A DNA stretch of 27,650 nt, from contig JBLNBW010000070.1 in assembly GCA_050260255.1 (NCBI GenBank), forward strand, positions 1-27,650, read 5' to 3'. This document shows, piece after piece, positions 1 through 7,985 of the stretch. The translations under genes were made by a program, and so were the position numbers. Under the pieces are notes generated by a model. The model was not told the origin of the DNA. It saw nothing but the letters and a program-made list of their open reading frames with translations, and ran no database searches. This DNA is from JAQGMV01 sp050260255 (lineage in GTDB: Bacteria; Pseudomonadota; Gammaproteobacteria; Burkholderiales; SG8-41). Each line of letters starts with the position of its first letter. The first letter of the stretch is position 1.

Positions 1-1950
1 ACCAACACGCAAGGAATACGCAACGCCACCAATCTCGTGGGCCAAGCGACCGTCTCGGCTTTCCGTCGCACACAGCTCACCGACTGGACCGTCAACGCGA
101 GAATTCCCCGGTCGGTCGCTCTCGCGACCGCGACCGAGCAGGTTCTCATATGGTCGGCGATCGGGATCGCCTTTCTCGGCATAGGGTTCATCTGCGCACG
201 CCGGTTCTGGCAGCGCGTGGCGCCCCCGCTCGTGCAGCTCGGCAAATCGGCGCGCGCGATCCAGCACGGCGAACCGGTCGACATGCCGGTGACCGATATC
301 GCGGAAATCGACGACCTCTCGAACCTGCTGCGCGAAGCGGCGGCTGCCGAGCACAGGGAGCAGGCGCAGGCCATGCACCGCGCCATCGCCGAGGAACGCG
401 AGCGCGCGACACGAGGGCTTCTTGCGGCTCTGACGGAAAGCGAGACCCGCTTTCGCACGCTGGTCGAGCATTCCGGCACCGGCATCGCATCGGTGGACCT
501 GACGACCGGCCGCTTTCTCCTGGTGAACCGGCGTCTCAGCGAAATCACCGGATACAGCAAGGCGGAGCTGCTGGAGCGCACATACAACGACATCACGTAT
601 CCCGACGATCGCAGCGTCTCCGGCATTGCCGCCTTGCGCGAGGGCACTCTCGATGAATATGAAACGGAGAAGCGGTACGTACGCAAGGACGGCTCGGTGC
701 GCTGGGTGCAGGTCCACGTCAGGCGCTTCCCCGACCCGAAGAATGCCCGCTCGATGAGCTTCTCCTCAGTCGTCGATGTCACGGAGCGCAAGCAAGCCGA
801 GCTCGCGCTTCAGGCCGCGGACCGGCGCAAGGACGAGTTTCTGGCGACGCTCGCACACGAGCTGAGGAATCCTCTGGCGCCGCTGCGCAGCGGCATCGAG
901 ATCTGGAAACTGCGCTATGACGATCCGGCCACGCTCGCGCAATTGCGCGCTCTCATGGAGCGGCAAGTGACGCACATGGTGCGCCTCATCGACGACCTGC
1001 TCGACGTGTCGCGCATCACCACCGGCCGCCTGGAGCTGCGCAAGGAGCCGGTCGATCTCGCCGACGTGGTCGAGGCCGCCCGGGAAGCGTGCGCCCCGCT
1101 CATCGAGTCCAACGGTCTGCGCCTCACCGTCAAGATCGAAGACGCCCCGCTCATGGTGGACGGCGACAGCACCCGCCTCATACAGGTCGTCGAGAACCTG
1201 CTCACGAATGCGGCGAAATACACGGAAAAGAACGGCGACATCGACATGCATGCATGCCGGCGCGGCGGCCACGCCGTGCTTACGGTGAAGGACAATGGCA
1301 TAGGTATACCGCACGACAAGCTCGAGTCGATATTCGACATGTTTTCCCAGATACACGGCAGCCGCGGCAAAGGCAGGGACCATGGCCTGGGGATAGGGCT
1401 GCATATCGTGAAGAGGCTCGTCGAGCTGCACGGAGGCTCCGTGATCGCGAGGAGCGATGGCGAAAGTCGCGGCAGCGAGTTCGTCATACATTTGCCGCTC
1501 ACCGCCGCGCGCGTCGCGTCGGAAGCGAAGCCGATCGCACACAGACCCATCGCGCCCCTGCGCATCCTCGTGGTCGACGACAACCGCGACGCTGCCGAGT
1601 CGCTCGCCGCTCTCCTCGACATCGAGGGACACCAGGCTTACACCGCGTACAGCGGCGAGGAAGCGCTGGAGATTGCCGCTGCGGCCGAGCCGGACGTTGT
1701 GCTGCTCGACATCGGCATGCCGGAGATGGATGGCCACGAGGTGGCGCGTCGCATCAGGGCGCAAAACCAGCGCGCCCAGCCGTTCATTGTGGCCATCACG
1801 GGCTGGGGCCAACCGACGGACAAGGACGGGACGGCCGCTGCCGGCATAAACCGACACCTGGTGAAGCCGGTGGCCCGCGCGGAATTGCACCGCGCGCTGG
1901 AAGCAGCGTCGAAACGGCAACCGGCACGAGAGCGCGACGGAGGCCGCTGA
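1..1950 (+). CDS. Hybrid sensor histidine kinase with PAS and receiver domains (5' truncated)
   Basis: The reading frame is open from the first base, so the N-terminus lies outside the window; a GTG at 37 is only an internal codon. Counting from that codon, the order is: the end of a probable extracellular Cache-type sensor (motif TDWTVNARIPRS), a membrane span (about 36-54), a HAMP-like linker and helical stretch (about 55-130), a PAS domain with PAC (about 134-252), HisKA with H-box LAHELRNPL (phospho-acceptor His274), an HATPase domain (N-box ENLLTNAAKYT at 386, G1 DNGIGIP at 419, G2 GLGIGL at 450) and a receiver domain (acidic pair in VVDDN, phospho-acceptor Asp558 in LLDIGMP, Lys610 in VKP). 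All key kinase and receiver residues are present. It should sense a periplasmic signal and autophosphorylate with intramolecular phosphotransfer. The receiver has no output domain, so a partner protein is expected. The signal cannot be read from the sequence. Confidence 0.93.
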   Translation, partial: TNTQGIRNATNLVGQATVSAFRRTQLTDWTVNARIPRSVALATATEQVLIWSAIGIAFLGIGFICARRFWQRVAPPLVQLGKSARAIQHGEPVDMPVTDIAEIDDLSNLLREAAAAEHREQAQAMHRAIAEERERATRGLLAALTESETRFRTLVEHSGTGIASVDLTTGRFLLVNRRLSEITGYSKAELLERTYNDITYPDDRSVSGIAALREGTLDEYETEKRYVRKDGSVRWVQVHVRRFPDPKNARSMSFSSVVDVTERKQAELALQAADRRKDEFLATLAHELRNPLAPLRSGIEIWKLRYDDPATLAQLRALMERQVTHMVRLIDDLLDVSRITTGRLELRKEPVDLADVVEAAREACAPLIESNGLRLTVKIEDAPLMVDGDSTRLIQVVENLLTNAAKYTEKNGDIDMHACRRGGHAVLTVKDNGIGIPHDKLESIFDMFSQIHGSRGKGRDHGLGIGLHIVKRLVELHGGSVIARSDGESRGSEFVIHLPLTAARVASEAKPIAHRPIAPLRILVVDDNRDAAESLAALLDIEGHQAYTAYSGEEALEIAAAAEPDVVLLDIGMPEMDGHEVARRIRAQNQRAQPFIVAITGWGQPTDKDGTAAAGINRHLVKPVARAELHRALEAASKRQPARERDGGR

Positions 1951-2036
1951 CACCGCCAGCGGCGTCCCCTTCTTGGCACCGATCATGCTTGGCATGGCTT
2001 GCCGGACCATCGTTGCACAGCCGCCAAGGAGGACGC

Positions 2037-2216
2037 ATGGACATGTCGTTGCTGGATGCCGTGCTCGGCTTCGCCCTTGCCTACAGCGCCACGTACGTGC
2101 TCTATTGCTGGGTACGCGCCGACACGCCCGCCCGGGCGCGGGACAGCGAGCAGACGCCCGTCCGCGCAGTCCGCGACCTCACGCGTCCCCGCAATCGTTC
2201 GTCCACCACGGTATAA
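2037..2216 (+). CDS. Small single-span membrane protein, unknown function
   Basis: A 59-residue ORF with a strong Shine-Dalgarno (AAGGAGG, 2026-2032) four bases before the ATG. That site is the main reason to call it. Residues about 5-25 are hydrophobic with aromatic residues (LLDAVLGFALAYSATYVLYC) and form one probable membrane helix. The rest is a polar, basic cytoplasmic tail rich in Arg and Thr. It starts 86 bases after the hybrid histidine kinase stop, on the same strand, so it may be co-transcribed and could modulate that kinase; this is inference only. I do not recognise a family. Confidence 0.6.
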   Translation: MDMSLLDAVLGFALAYSATYVLYCWVRADTPARARDSEQTPVRAVRDLTRPRNRSSTTV

Positions 2217-2270
2217 ACCTTGCACGATTTACCGTGCGTACCCCTGTCAGAGAGTGAATCCGGGTGTCGC

Positions 2271-2302
2271 CGCCGGATCGTGGCCTGACGTGCGATCCGG
2301 CG
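2271..2302. repeat. Perfect 10-bp inverted repeat, 12-base loop
   Basis: CGCCGGATCG (2271-2280) is mirrored exactly by CGATCCGGCG (2293-2302). It lies between the convergent small membrane protein gene (ending 2216) and the minus-strand gene ending at 2401, a natural place for transcription termination in both directions. No T-run follows on either strand, so it is not a typical intrinsic terminator. It could be a Rho-assisted terminator, an RNA-processing hairpin or a dispersed repeat. Confidence 0.5.
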
Positions 2303-2400
2303 TCTACCGCTCCCCCGCAGTTGCGACCGGAATGCCGCGCATCCGCCGGATGGTCCATTGCGCACCGCAGGAGAGTAATCGGGTAAGCGACCGCTACGTT

Positions 2401-2664
2401 TTAGACTACGCGCAGATGGCGCTTCCGCTGTGGGGCGCCGTTTGTTTTCGTTCCTTTCCGTGCCTCGGGATAGCGTTCCAGAGACGCGTTGAGCGCTACG
2501 GCAAGGGCCTGCTCACCGCTCAGCAGATTCTTCCAGTCGAGCTCGAGACCTTTGCGCCTGCCTTTGCGCGCGAGCTTGATGCCGATCTCGCTCAGCGTGA
2601 CGGTGTACGGCTCGCCGTCCACCAGGATTTCGCGCTTCAACGTTCCGTTCAGCCGCGTCGTCAT
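2401..2664 (-). CDS. Small basic protein of unknown function, 87 residues
   Basis: The minus-strand ORF codes for an 87-residue soluble, Lys/Arg-rich protein. It begins MTTRLNGTLKREILVDGEPY and contains a segment KLARKGRRKGLELDWKNLL. The pattern (strand-rich start, then basic turn, then GLEL-W) resembles small conserved hypothetical proteins that I associate with betaproteobacteria, but I cannot name a family. The frame continues upstream without a stop. I chose the ATG at 2664 because protein-like composition begins there; the upstream extension is Cys/Pro-rich and unlike a protein, and no strong ribosome-binding site decides the matter. It is divergent from the Bug operon, with a 136-base gap that must hold both promoters. 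Confidence 0.6.
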   Translation of the reverse strand: MTTRLNGTLKREILVDGEPYTVTLSEIGIKLARKGRRKGLELDWKNLLSGEQALAVALNASLERYPEARKGTKTNGAPQRKRHLRVV

Positions 2665-2800
2665 GGGCTTCGCGCAGCAATCGACACTCCCGCCGGTACG
2701 CACCTGTTCCAATAATCGGACTTCCGCTTGACCCGTGCGCCGCTTCGGGCGGAGCATTCGGGCTCCCGCCGCAGGCATTACGAAAATGACAGGAGGAACG

Positions 2801-3772
2801 ATGGACGTACTACGCTGCGCAGCACTCGCCTTGTTGATGGCGACTGCGCCCGTCGCCGCGAACGCGCAGAGCGGTCGATATCCCACCAAGCCGATACGTC
2901 TCGTCCTCCCTTTCCCGCCCGGCGCGCCCAGCGATCTCGTGGGCCGTGCAGTGGCGCAGAAACTCGGCGAGCAGCTCGGCGAGAACGTCATACCGGACAA
3001 TCGCGTCGGGGCAGGCGGCAACCTCGGCTTGAGTCTCGTCGCGAAAGCGCCGCCCGACGGCTACACGCTGATGGTGTCCTCGCCCACGATTGCGTTGAGT
3101 CCGTGGCTTTACAGAAAGCTGCCGTACGACCCGGAGAAGGATTTCGCTCCGGTGGCACCGCTCGCCGTGATCGAGAACGTCATGCTGGTGCACCCCAATG
3201 TTCCCGCGAAAACGCTGAAGGACTTCATCGCACTCGCCAAAGCGCGGCCCGGCAAGCTCAACTACGGCTCGGGCGGCGCGGGAACGACGAATCACCTCGC
3301 CAATGAGCTGCTCAAGTACCTTACCAAGATCGACATCGTGCACGTGCCGTACAAGGGCGCCACGCTCGCCACGCTCGCTTTGGCCGGCGGCGAAGTCGAT
3401 CAGGTGATCGTCTCCGTGTCGTCCGTATTGCCGCTCATACACGACCGCAAAGTGCGGCCTATCGTCGTGCTGTCGCAGAAGCGCGTTGCCGCCCTGCCCG
3501 ACGTGCCGACCTCCGCCGAATCCGGCATGCCGGATTTTCTCATGTCGATTTGGTTCGCCATGTACGCGCCGGCTGCGACACCGCGCGAGCTCGTGACGCG
3601 GCTCAACAAGGAAGTCGTACGCGCGCTGGAATCGCCCGACATGCGGCAGAAGATGGCCGGCATCGGCATAGATCCGTGGGTGGGCACGCCCGAGCAGCTG
3701 GCGCAATGGCAGAAGAAGGAAACGGCCCGCTACGGGACGATCATCAAATCGGCCGGCATACAGCCGGAGTAA
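2801..3772 (+). CDS. Bug/TctC-family periplasmic solute-binding protein (Bug1)
   Basis: 323 residues, the usual length for tripartite tricarboxylate transporter receptors. A signal peptide is visible (residues 1 to about 22, ending VAANA), followed by the family hallmark YPTKPIRLVLPFPPG. Further conserved blocks are APPDGYTL, KLPYDPEKDFAPV, GKLNYGSGGAGT, VHVPYKG and LPDVPTSAESG. Such proteins bind carboxylates or other small organic acids in the periplasm. The ATG at 2801 is preceded by AGGAGG (2791-2796). An ATG at 2786 is in frame, but that Shine-Dalgarno would then lie inside the gene, so 2801 is preferred. It is the first gene of a four-gene operon; the next gene begins 28 bases after its stop. 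No TctA or TctB membrane subunit is in the window, so transport partners must be elsewhere, or the protein may act only as a sensor. Confidence 0.92.
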   Translation: MDVLRCAALALLMATAPVAANAQSGRYPTKPIRLVLPFPPGAPSDLVGRAVAQKLGEQLGENVIPDNRVGAGGNLGLSLVAKAPPDGYTLMVSSPTIALSPWLYRKLPYDPEKDFAPVAPLAVIENVMLVHPNVPAKTLKDFIALAKARPGKLNYGSGGAGTTNHLANELLKYLTKIDIVHVPYKGATLATLALAGGEVDQVIVSVSSVLPLIHDRKVRPIVVLSQKRVAALPDVPTSAESGMPDFLMSIWFAMYAPAATPRELVTRLNKEVVRALESPDMRQKMAGIGIDPWVGTPEQLAQWQKKETARYGTIIKSAGIQPE

Positions 3773-3800
3773 CAGGCAACATCAACACAGGGAGAATGCT

Positions 3801-4817
3801 TTGACGGACACGCAACTGCTCGACCGCGATACGCCCGAAACCGTGAGGCTCACGCCGGAAGAAGCCACGCGCATAGGCGTGAGCGCCCTGCTACGCCTGG
3901 GCTACACCGAGGAGGAGGCGCGGATCGTGGTCGATCAGCTCGTCGACAACGCGTTGTGCGGCTACAAGTTCGCCGGGCTGCCGCGCATCCTCGCGATCGC
4001 GGGCGACGAGAAATCCAGGCAGGGCCGCAAGCCCATCAAGACGATCCATGAAACGCCGTCCTCGGCGCTGCTCGACGGAGGCAACAACGTCGGATACATC
4101 GTGGCGTACCGCGCGGCCGAAGCGGCGATCGCGAAAGCGCGCAAGCACGGCATGGCGTCCGTCGGGGCGAACAACAGCTACTTCAGCGGCCGCAACGCGT
4201 ACTTCGTGGAAAAGATCGTGCGCGACGGCTTCGTGGCGTTTCACGCATCCAGTGCGTGGCCGCGCGTGCTGCCCCCGGGCGGAGCGAAGCCGGCGCTCGG
4301 CACGAATCCGATCTGCTTTGGCTTTCCCTCGGAGGAAGGGCCGGTGATCGTGGACATGGGCACGGCAGCGCTCATGTGGGGCGACGTGATGCTGCACGCG
4401 CATCTCGGCAAGCCGCTTCCGCAAGGCATAGGACACGACGAGCTCGGACGGCCGACACAGGACGCGTCCGCAGTGCTGCGCGGCGGCGTCGTGCCTTTCG
4501 GCGGACATAAGGGCTATGGCCTGTCCTTTGCCGTGCAGGCGCTCGGACTGCTCGCCGGTGCGGCGCTCGCTCATGGCCGCGTGCAAGACTATGGTTTTCT
4601 TTTCTGGGTGGTCGACCCCAACGCGATGCTGCCCGGCGGCGATTTCAAGCGCCAGATGTCGGAGCTCGTGCGCAAAATCAAGGACACGCCGCGCCAGCCG
4701 GGCGTCGAAGAAATACGCATCCCATCGGAGCGCGCGCGGCGCGAACGGGAGCTGCGCCGCAGTCAAGGCATAGTGATCGAGCGCAAGGTCGTCGAATCGA
4801 TAGAAGCGCTTCGATGA
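3801..4817 (+). CDS. LDH2-family (malate/L-lactate-type) NAD(P)-dependent oxidoreductase, divergent
   Basis: 338 residues, typical for the malate/L-lactate/ureidoglycolate dehydrogenase superfamily. Family features are ALGTNPICFGFP (about 165-176), the aspartate in VIVDMGTAA (about 182) and the GGHKGYGL cofactor loop (about 234-241). The start is TTG at 3801, with GGGAGA (3790-3795) just upstream; no ATG is available in frame near the N-terminus. The His-containing signatures usual in the family (SHG near residue 50 and HFG near 125) are replaced here by CGYKFAGLPR and NSYFSGRNAYF, so the chemistry may differ from classical lactate or malate oxidation. The stop overlaps the start of Bug2 by ATGA, implying translational coupling. 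The likely role is cytoplasmic oxidation of the organic acid brought in by the flanking binding proteins; the substrate is unknown. Confidence 0.88.
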   Translation: MTDTQLLDRDTPETVRLTPEEATRIGVSALLRLGYTEEEARIVVDQLVDNALCGYKFAGLPRILAIAGDEKSRQGRKPIKTIHETPSSALLDGGNNVGYIVAYRAAEAAIAKARKHGMASVGANNSYFSGRNAYFVEKIVRDGFVAFHASSAWPRVLPPGGAKPALGTNPICFGFPSEEGPVIVDMGTAALMWGDVMLHAHLGKPLPQGIGHDELGRPTQDASAVLRGGVVPFGGHKGYGLSFAVQALGLLAGAALAHGRVQDYGFLFWVVDPNAMLPGGDFKRQMSELVRKIKDTPRQPGVEEIRIPSERARRERELRRSQGIVIERKVVESIEALR

Positions 4818-5782
4818 CCGTTCTGCTTTCGCGCACGCTGTGCGCTCTGCTCGTCGCCGCCGTCCCGCTCGTGGCGGGGGCTCAAGGGTTTCCATCGAAG
4901 CCGGTGCGTGTCGTCATCCCCTTCACGCCGGGCGGTCCCAACGATCTCGTCGCGCGGCCCCTTGCGCAGCGCGTGAGCGAGCTGTGGACCCGTCCCGTGG
5001 TCGTGGAGAATGTGCCCGGCGCGAATGCCATCATAGGCACGGAGCAAGTGGCGCGCTCTACTGCGGATGGCCATACGGTGCTGATCGTGTCGACGGCGTT
5101 CACGATCAATCCGAGCGTGGTGGCCAAGCTCAATTACGATCCCATCCGCGATTTCGCGCCGGTGAGCCTCATTGCCAACAGCGACATCGTCCTCGCGTCG
5201 CATCCGCGGGTGCCGGCAAAGACGATACGCGAGCTGATCGCGCTGGCGAAGGCGCAGCCGGTCAAGCTCACGTACGGCTCGTCGGGCACCGGCAACTCGA
5301 CGCATCTCGGCGGCGAGCTCTTCGACATGATGGCAGGCGTGAAGATGGTGCACGTGCCTTATAAAGGCGCCGCGCCGGCGCTCAACGATCTGCTCGGCGG
5401 CCACATCGATCTCATTTTCACCGCGATCCCGCCGGCGCTCGGACACATGCAGGCGGGCCGCGTGCGTGCGCTCGGTGTAGCAAGCTCGAAGCGCAGCTTC
5501 GCGCTGCCCGCCGTGCCGACCATAGAGGAGCAGGGCCTGCGCGGATTCGAGGTGACGTCCCGTTACGGGATGGTCGCGCCCGCCGGTACCCCGCGCGATA
5601 TCGTCGCGCGGTGGCACGATGCAGTCACCAAGGTGCTTCACACGCCGGATATGAAAACGCTCTACAACGGCTATGGTGTGGAGCCTTATACCAACACGCC
5701 CGAGGAGTTCGGCGCTTACCTGAAGCGTGAACTGGAGAAATGGCGCAAAGTGGCCCGCGCAGCGGGACTCGGCAAGGAATGA
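4814..5782 (+). CDS. Bug/TctC-family periplasmic solute-binding protein (Bug2)
   Basis: 322 residues. The signal peptide ends VAGAQ (about residue 24) and is followed by FPSKPVRVVIPFTPGGPNDL. Other family blocks are ADGHTVL, LNYDPIRDFAPVSL, KLTYGSSGTGNSTHLGGELF, MVHVPYKGAAPAL and LPAVPTIEEQG. The ATG overlaps the TGA of the oxidoreductase gene (ATGA), and its own TGA overlaps the next ATG in the same way, so the three genes are surely one transcript. It is a distinct paralogue of Bug1, not a recent duplicate, as the sequences differ throughout. Two receptors in one operon may bind two related ligands, such as substrate and product, or two stereoisomers; this is inference. Confidence 0.92.
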   Translation: MTVLLSRTLCALLVAAVPLVAGAQGFPSKPVRVVIPFTPGGPNDLVARPLAQRVSELWTRPVVVENVPGANAIIGTEQVARSTADGHTVLIVSTAFTINPSVVAKLNYDPIRDFAPVSLIANSDIVLASHPRVPAKTIRELIALAKAQPVKLTYGSSGTGNSTHLGGELFDMMAGVKMVHVPYKGAAPALNDLLGGHIDLIFTAIPPALGHMQAGRVRALGVASSKRSFALPAVPTIEEQGLRGFEVTSRYGMVAPAGTPRDIVARWHDAVTKVLHTPDMKTLYNGYGVEPYTNTPEEFGAYLKRELEKWRKVARAAGLGKE

Positions 5783-7893
5783 ACGACAAGAAGCAACGCA
5801 ACCGCGCGGATCTCGACGTCCTCTTCTCTGCGCGCAGCATCGCAATCATCGGAGCATCGCCCGACAAAGCGCGGGTCGGCGGACAACCGCTGCACTACCT
5901 GCGCGCTTTCGGTTACCAGGGGACGCTCTATCCGGTCAATCCGAAATACCAGGACATCGACGGGCTCGCCTGCCACCCTTCCGTGACGGCGCTGCCGGGG
6001 CCGTGTGACGTGGCGGTCGTCGCGCTCAATGCGACTCAAGTACTGCGCGCCGTCGAAGAATGCGGCAAGGCCGGTATACGGGTTGCCATCGTGCTGAGCG
6101 CGGGCTTCCGCGAAGTGGGCGGCGAAGGCGTGGCACTTGAGCAGGCGCTCAAGGCTGCCGCGCATCGCAGCGGGGTGCGCATCGTCGGCCCGAACTGCCA
6201 GGGCGTTCTCGATCTCGCACGCCGCGTCCACGCGGGATTCGGCGCGGGCTTCCAGTATCCCGATCTCCTGCGTGCGCCCATCGCCATGGTGACGCAGAGC
6301 GGCGGGTTCGGCTTCACGATGATGATGTCGGCGCAGCGGGCCGGCGTCGGCTGCAACTACGTCGTCTCGACCGGCAACAGCATCGATCTTACCGCGCTCG
6401 ATTTCATCGAATACCTGATCGAGCGCGACGACGTCGCCATGGTGACCACGTTTCTCGAAGGCGTGGATGACGGTCGCCGCCTTATTGCGATCGGCGAACG
6501 GGCCCTCGCGCTCGGCAAGCCGATACTCGTGTGGAAGGCGGGCCGGTCGGAAGCGGGACGTCGCGCCGCTGCGTCGCACACGGCGCAGCTCACGACCGGT
6601 CACGAGCTTTTTCGCGCCGCGTTCCGCCGCGGCGCTTATATCGAGGTAGAGGATTACGGCGAGGTCGTAGACCTGTGGCGTGCTTTCCGTGCCGGCCGCC
6701 TGCCTGCAGGCAACCGCACCGCGATACTCACCGCATCGGGCGGCACCGGCGTGTTCATGGCGGATCATTGCGAGCGATATCGGCTCTCTCTGCCGGCCTT
6801 GTCCGACGCGACGCTCGCACGTCTGCGCGCCCTGCTTCCCGGCTTCGCTTCCGTCGCGAATCCGGCCGATCTTTCCGGTCAGCGCAGCGCCGATGGCTCA
6901 AGCGTATCGAACAATGCGCTGCGCGCTACCCTCGAAGACGAAGCGATCGACCAGGTCATCGTGCGTTCGCGCGCGACCACCAGCACGCCGCAATATGCGC
7001 GCGAGCTTGCTTCCATTGCGCACGCCACGCAAAAGCCTGTGCTCATCGCCTTCGGCCCCGACGAGGAAGCCGCCGCGCGCCAAGTGTTCGAAGCGGAGCG
7101 GATCTCGTGGCACGAAAGTCCGCTGCGAGCGACCTACGCAGCGGGAATGCTGAGCGAGTTCGCGCGCCGACGGCGCACGCCGCGTTCAGCGCCGAAGCGT
7201 CACGTGGCGCGCCAGCCGCTCTCGCTCCCCGCGAGCGGCGAAACGCTGTCCGAACATGCCTCCAAGCAGCTGCTTGCGGCGTACGGCATTCCGGTAGTGA
7301 ACGAAACGCTGCTCACGTTCGAGGAAGTCGCGGCATTGCGCGAGGCGCCGGCGCCGTTTCCGCTCGCCGTGAAGATCAACTCAGCGGATATCGCGCACAA
7401 GACGGAAGCCGGCGGCGTGCGTCTGGGCATCAAGACGCTCGCGGAGTTGAAGGAAGCAGCCCAAGCCGTGCGCTCTGCAGCACACGCTTATCGCAGCGAG
7501 GCGCGCCTGGAAGGCGTACTGATACAGCCGATGGCGAGCGGCCTCGAGCTCATCGCCGGCGCAGTGAACGACATCTGCTTCGGCCCCACCGTGCTGTTCG
7601 GCCTCGGCGGAATATTCGCCGAAGCGTTACGCGATGTGACGTACCGCTTCGCACCGTTCGAGGCCGAGGAAGCGCGTGAAATGCTCGATGAGATCAGGGG
7701 CGCGGCGCTGCTGGACGGTTATCGCGGTCAGCCTGCGGTGAACAAGGCTGCAATAGCAGACGCGCTTTCGCGCCTGTCGTGGCTCATCGCCGATCATGCA
7801 GACCGCATATCGGAGATCGATGTGAATCCGCTTTTCGCTTCGCCGCAAGGCGTCGTTGCCGCGGATGCCGTCGTCGTTATGCGGAAGGCGTGA
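5779..7893 (+). CDS. Acyl-CoA synthetase, NDP-forming (acetate-CoA ligase / SucCD-like fused subunits)
   Basis: 704 residues, the normal length for fused ADP-forming acyl-CoA synthetases. In order: a CoA-binding Rossmann domain (about 12-110, starting SIAIIGASPDKARVGG), succinyl-CoA-ligase-like domains (about 150-460) with the phospho-histidine region AASHTAQL (His267), and a C-terminal ATP-grasp domain (about 485-704) with LLAAYGIPV, the conserved SADIAHKTEAGGV (His540) and EIDVNPLF. The motif at His267 reads SHTA where SHTG is usual, a small change. The enzyme would convert a carboxylate, ATP and CoA to acyl-CoA, ADP and phosphate, or run in reverse. The start overlaps the Bug2 stop (ATGA), which fixes the ATG at 5779. 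As the last gene of the operon it probably activates the acid handled by the upstream oxidoreductase. The acyl substrate cannot be inferred. Confidence 0.92.
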   Translation: MNDKKQRNRADLDVLFSARSIAIIGASPDKARVGGQPLHYLRAFGYQGTLYPVNPKYQDIDGLACHPSVTALPGPCDVAVVALNATQVLRAVEECGKAGIRVAIVLSAGFREVGGEGVALEQALKAAAHRSGVRIVGPNCQGVLDLARRVHAGFGAGFQYPDLLRAPIAMVTQSGGFGFTMMMSAQRAGVGCNYVVSTGNSIDLTALDFIEYLIERDDVAMVTTFLEGVDDGRRLIAIGERALALGKPILVWKAGRSEAGRRAAASHTAQLTTGHELFRAAFRRGAYIEVEDYGEVVDLWRAFRAGRLPAGNRTAILTASGGTGVFMADHCERYRLSLPALSDATLARLRALLPGFASVANPADLSGQRSADGSSVSNNALRATLEDEAIDQVIVRSRATTSTPQYARELASIAHATQKPVLIAFGPDEEAAARQVFEAERISWHESPLRATYAAGMLSEFARRRRTPRSAPKRHVARQPLSLPASGETLSEHASKQLLAAYGIPVVNETLLTFEEVAALREAPAPFPLAVKINSADIAHKTEAGGVRLGIKTLAELKEAAQAVRSAAHAYRSEARLEGVLIQPMASGLELIAGAVNDICFGPTVLFGLGGIFAEALRDVTYRFAPFEAEEAREMLDEIRGAALLDGYRGQPAVNKAAIADALSRLSWLIADHADRISEIDVNPLFASPQGVVAADAVVVMRKA

Positions 7894-7932
7894 GTCGTGA
7901 GTGGTGAGTAATGAATGGTGGGTGGTGAAGTT
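7891..7932 (+). repeat. Degenerate heptamer tandem repeat (consensus TGAGTGG), about 6 units
   Basis: Six consecutive seven-base units are readable: TGAGTCG, TGAGTGG, TGAGTAA, TGAATGG, TGGGTGG and TGAAGTT. The first three bases are the stop codon of the acyl-CoA synthetase gene, so the tract begins exactly at the gene end. It precedes the minus-strand terminator at 7946-7967. Confidence 0.75.
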
Positions 7933-7945
7933 CCCCATCAAAAAC

Positions 7946-7967
7946 CGGGCGGCACTCACGCCGCCCG
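7946..7967 (-). terminator. Rho-independent terminator for the Ser/Gly-rich gene
   Basis: A perfect 8-bp stem (CGGGCGGC 7946-7953 with GCCGCCCG 7960-7967) and a six-base loop. Read on the minus strand the stem is followed after two bases by a run of five T (complement of the A-run 7940-7944). It lies 19 bases beyond the stop of the minus-strand gene 7986-8624. On the plus strand no T-run follows, so it acts chiefly for the minus strand. Confidence 0.8.
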
Positions 7968-7985
7968 CTTCCGCGCTACATCACA

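Noticed and set aside
2786..2800. Upstream ATG of Bug1 at 2786
   Set aside because: The AGGAGG ribosome-binding site lies after it and is correctly spaced for the ATG at 2801, which also gives a normal signal peptide.
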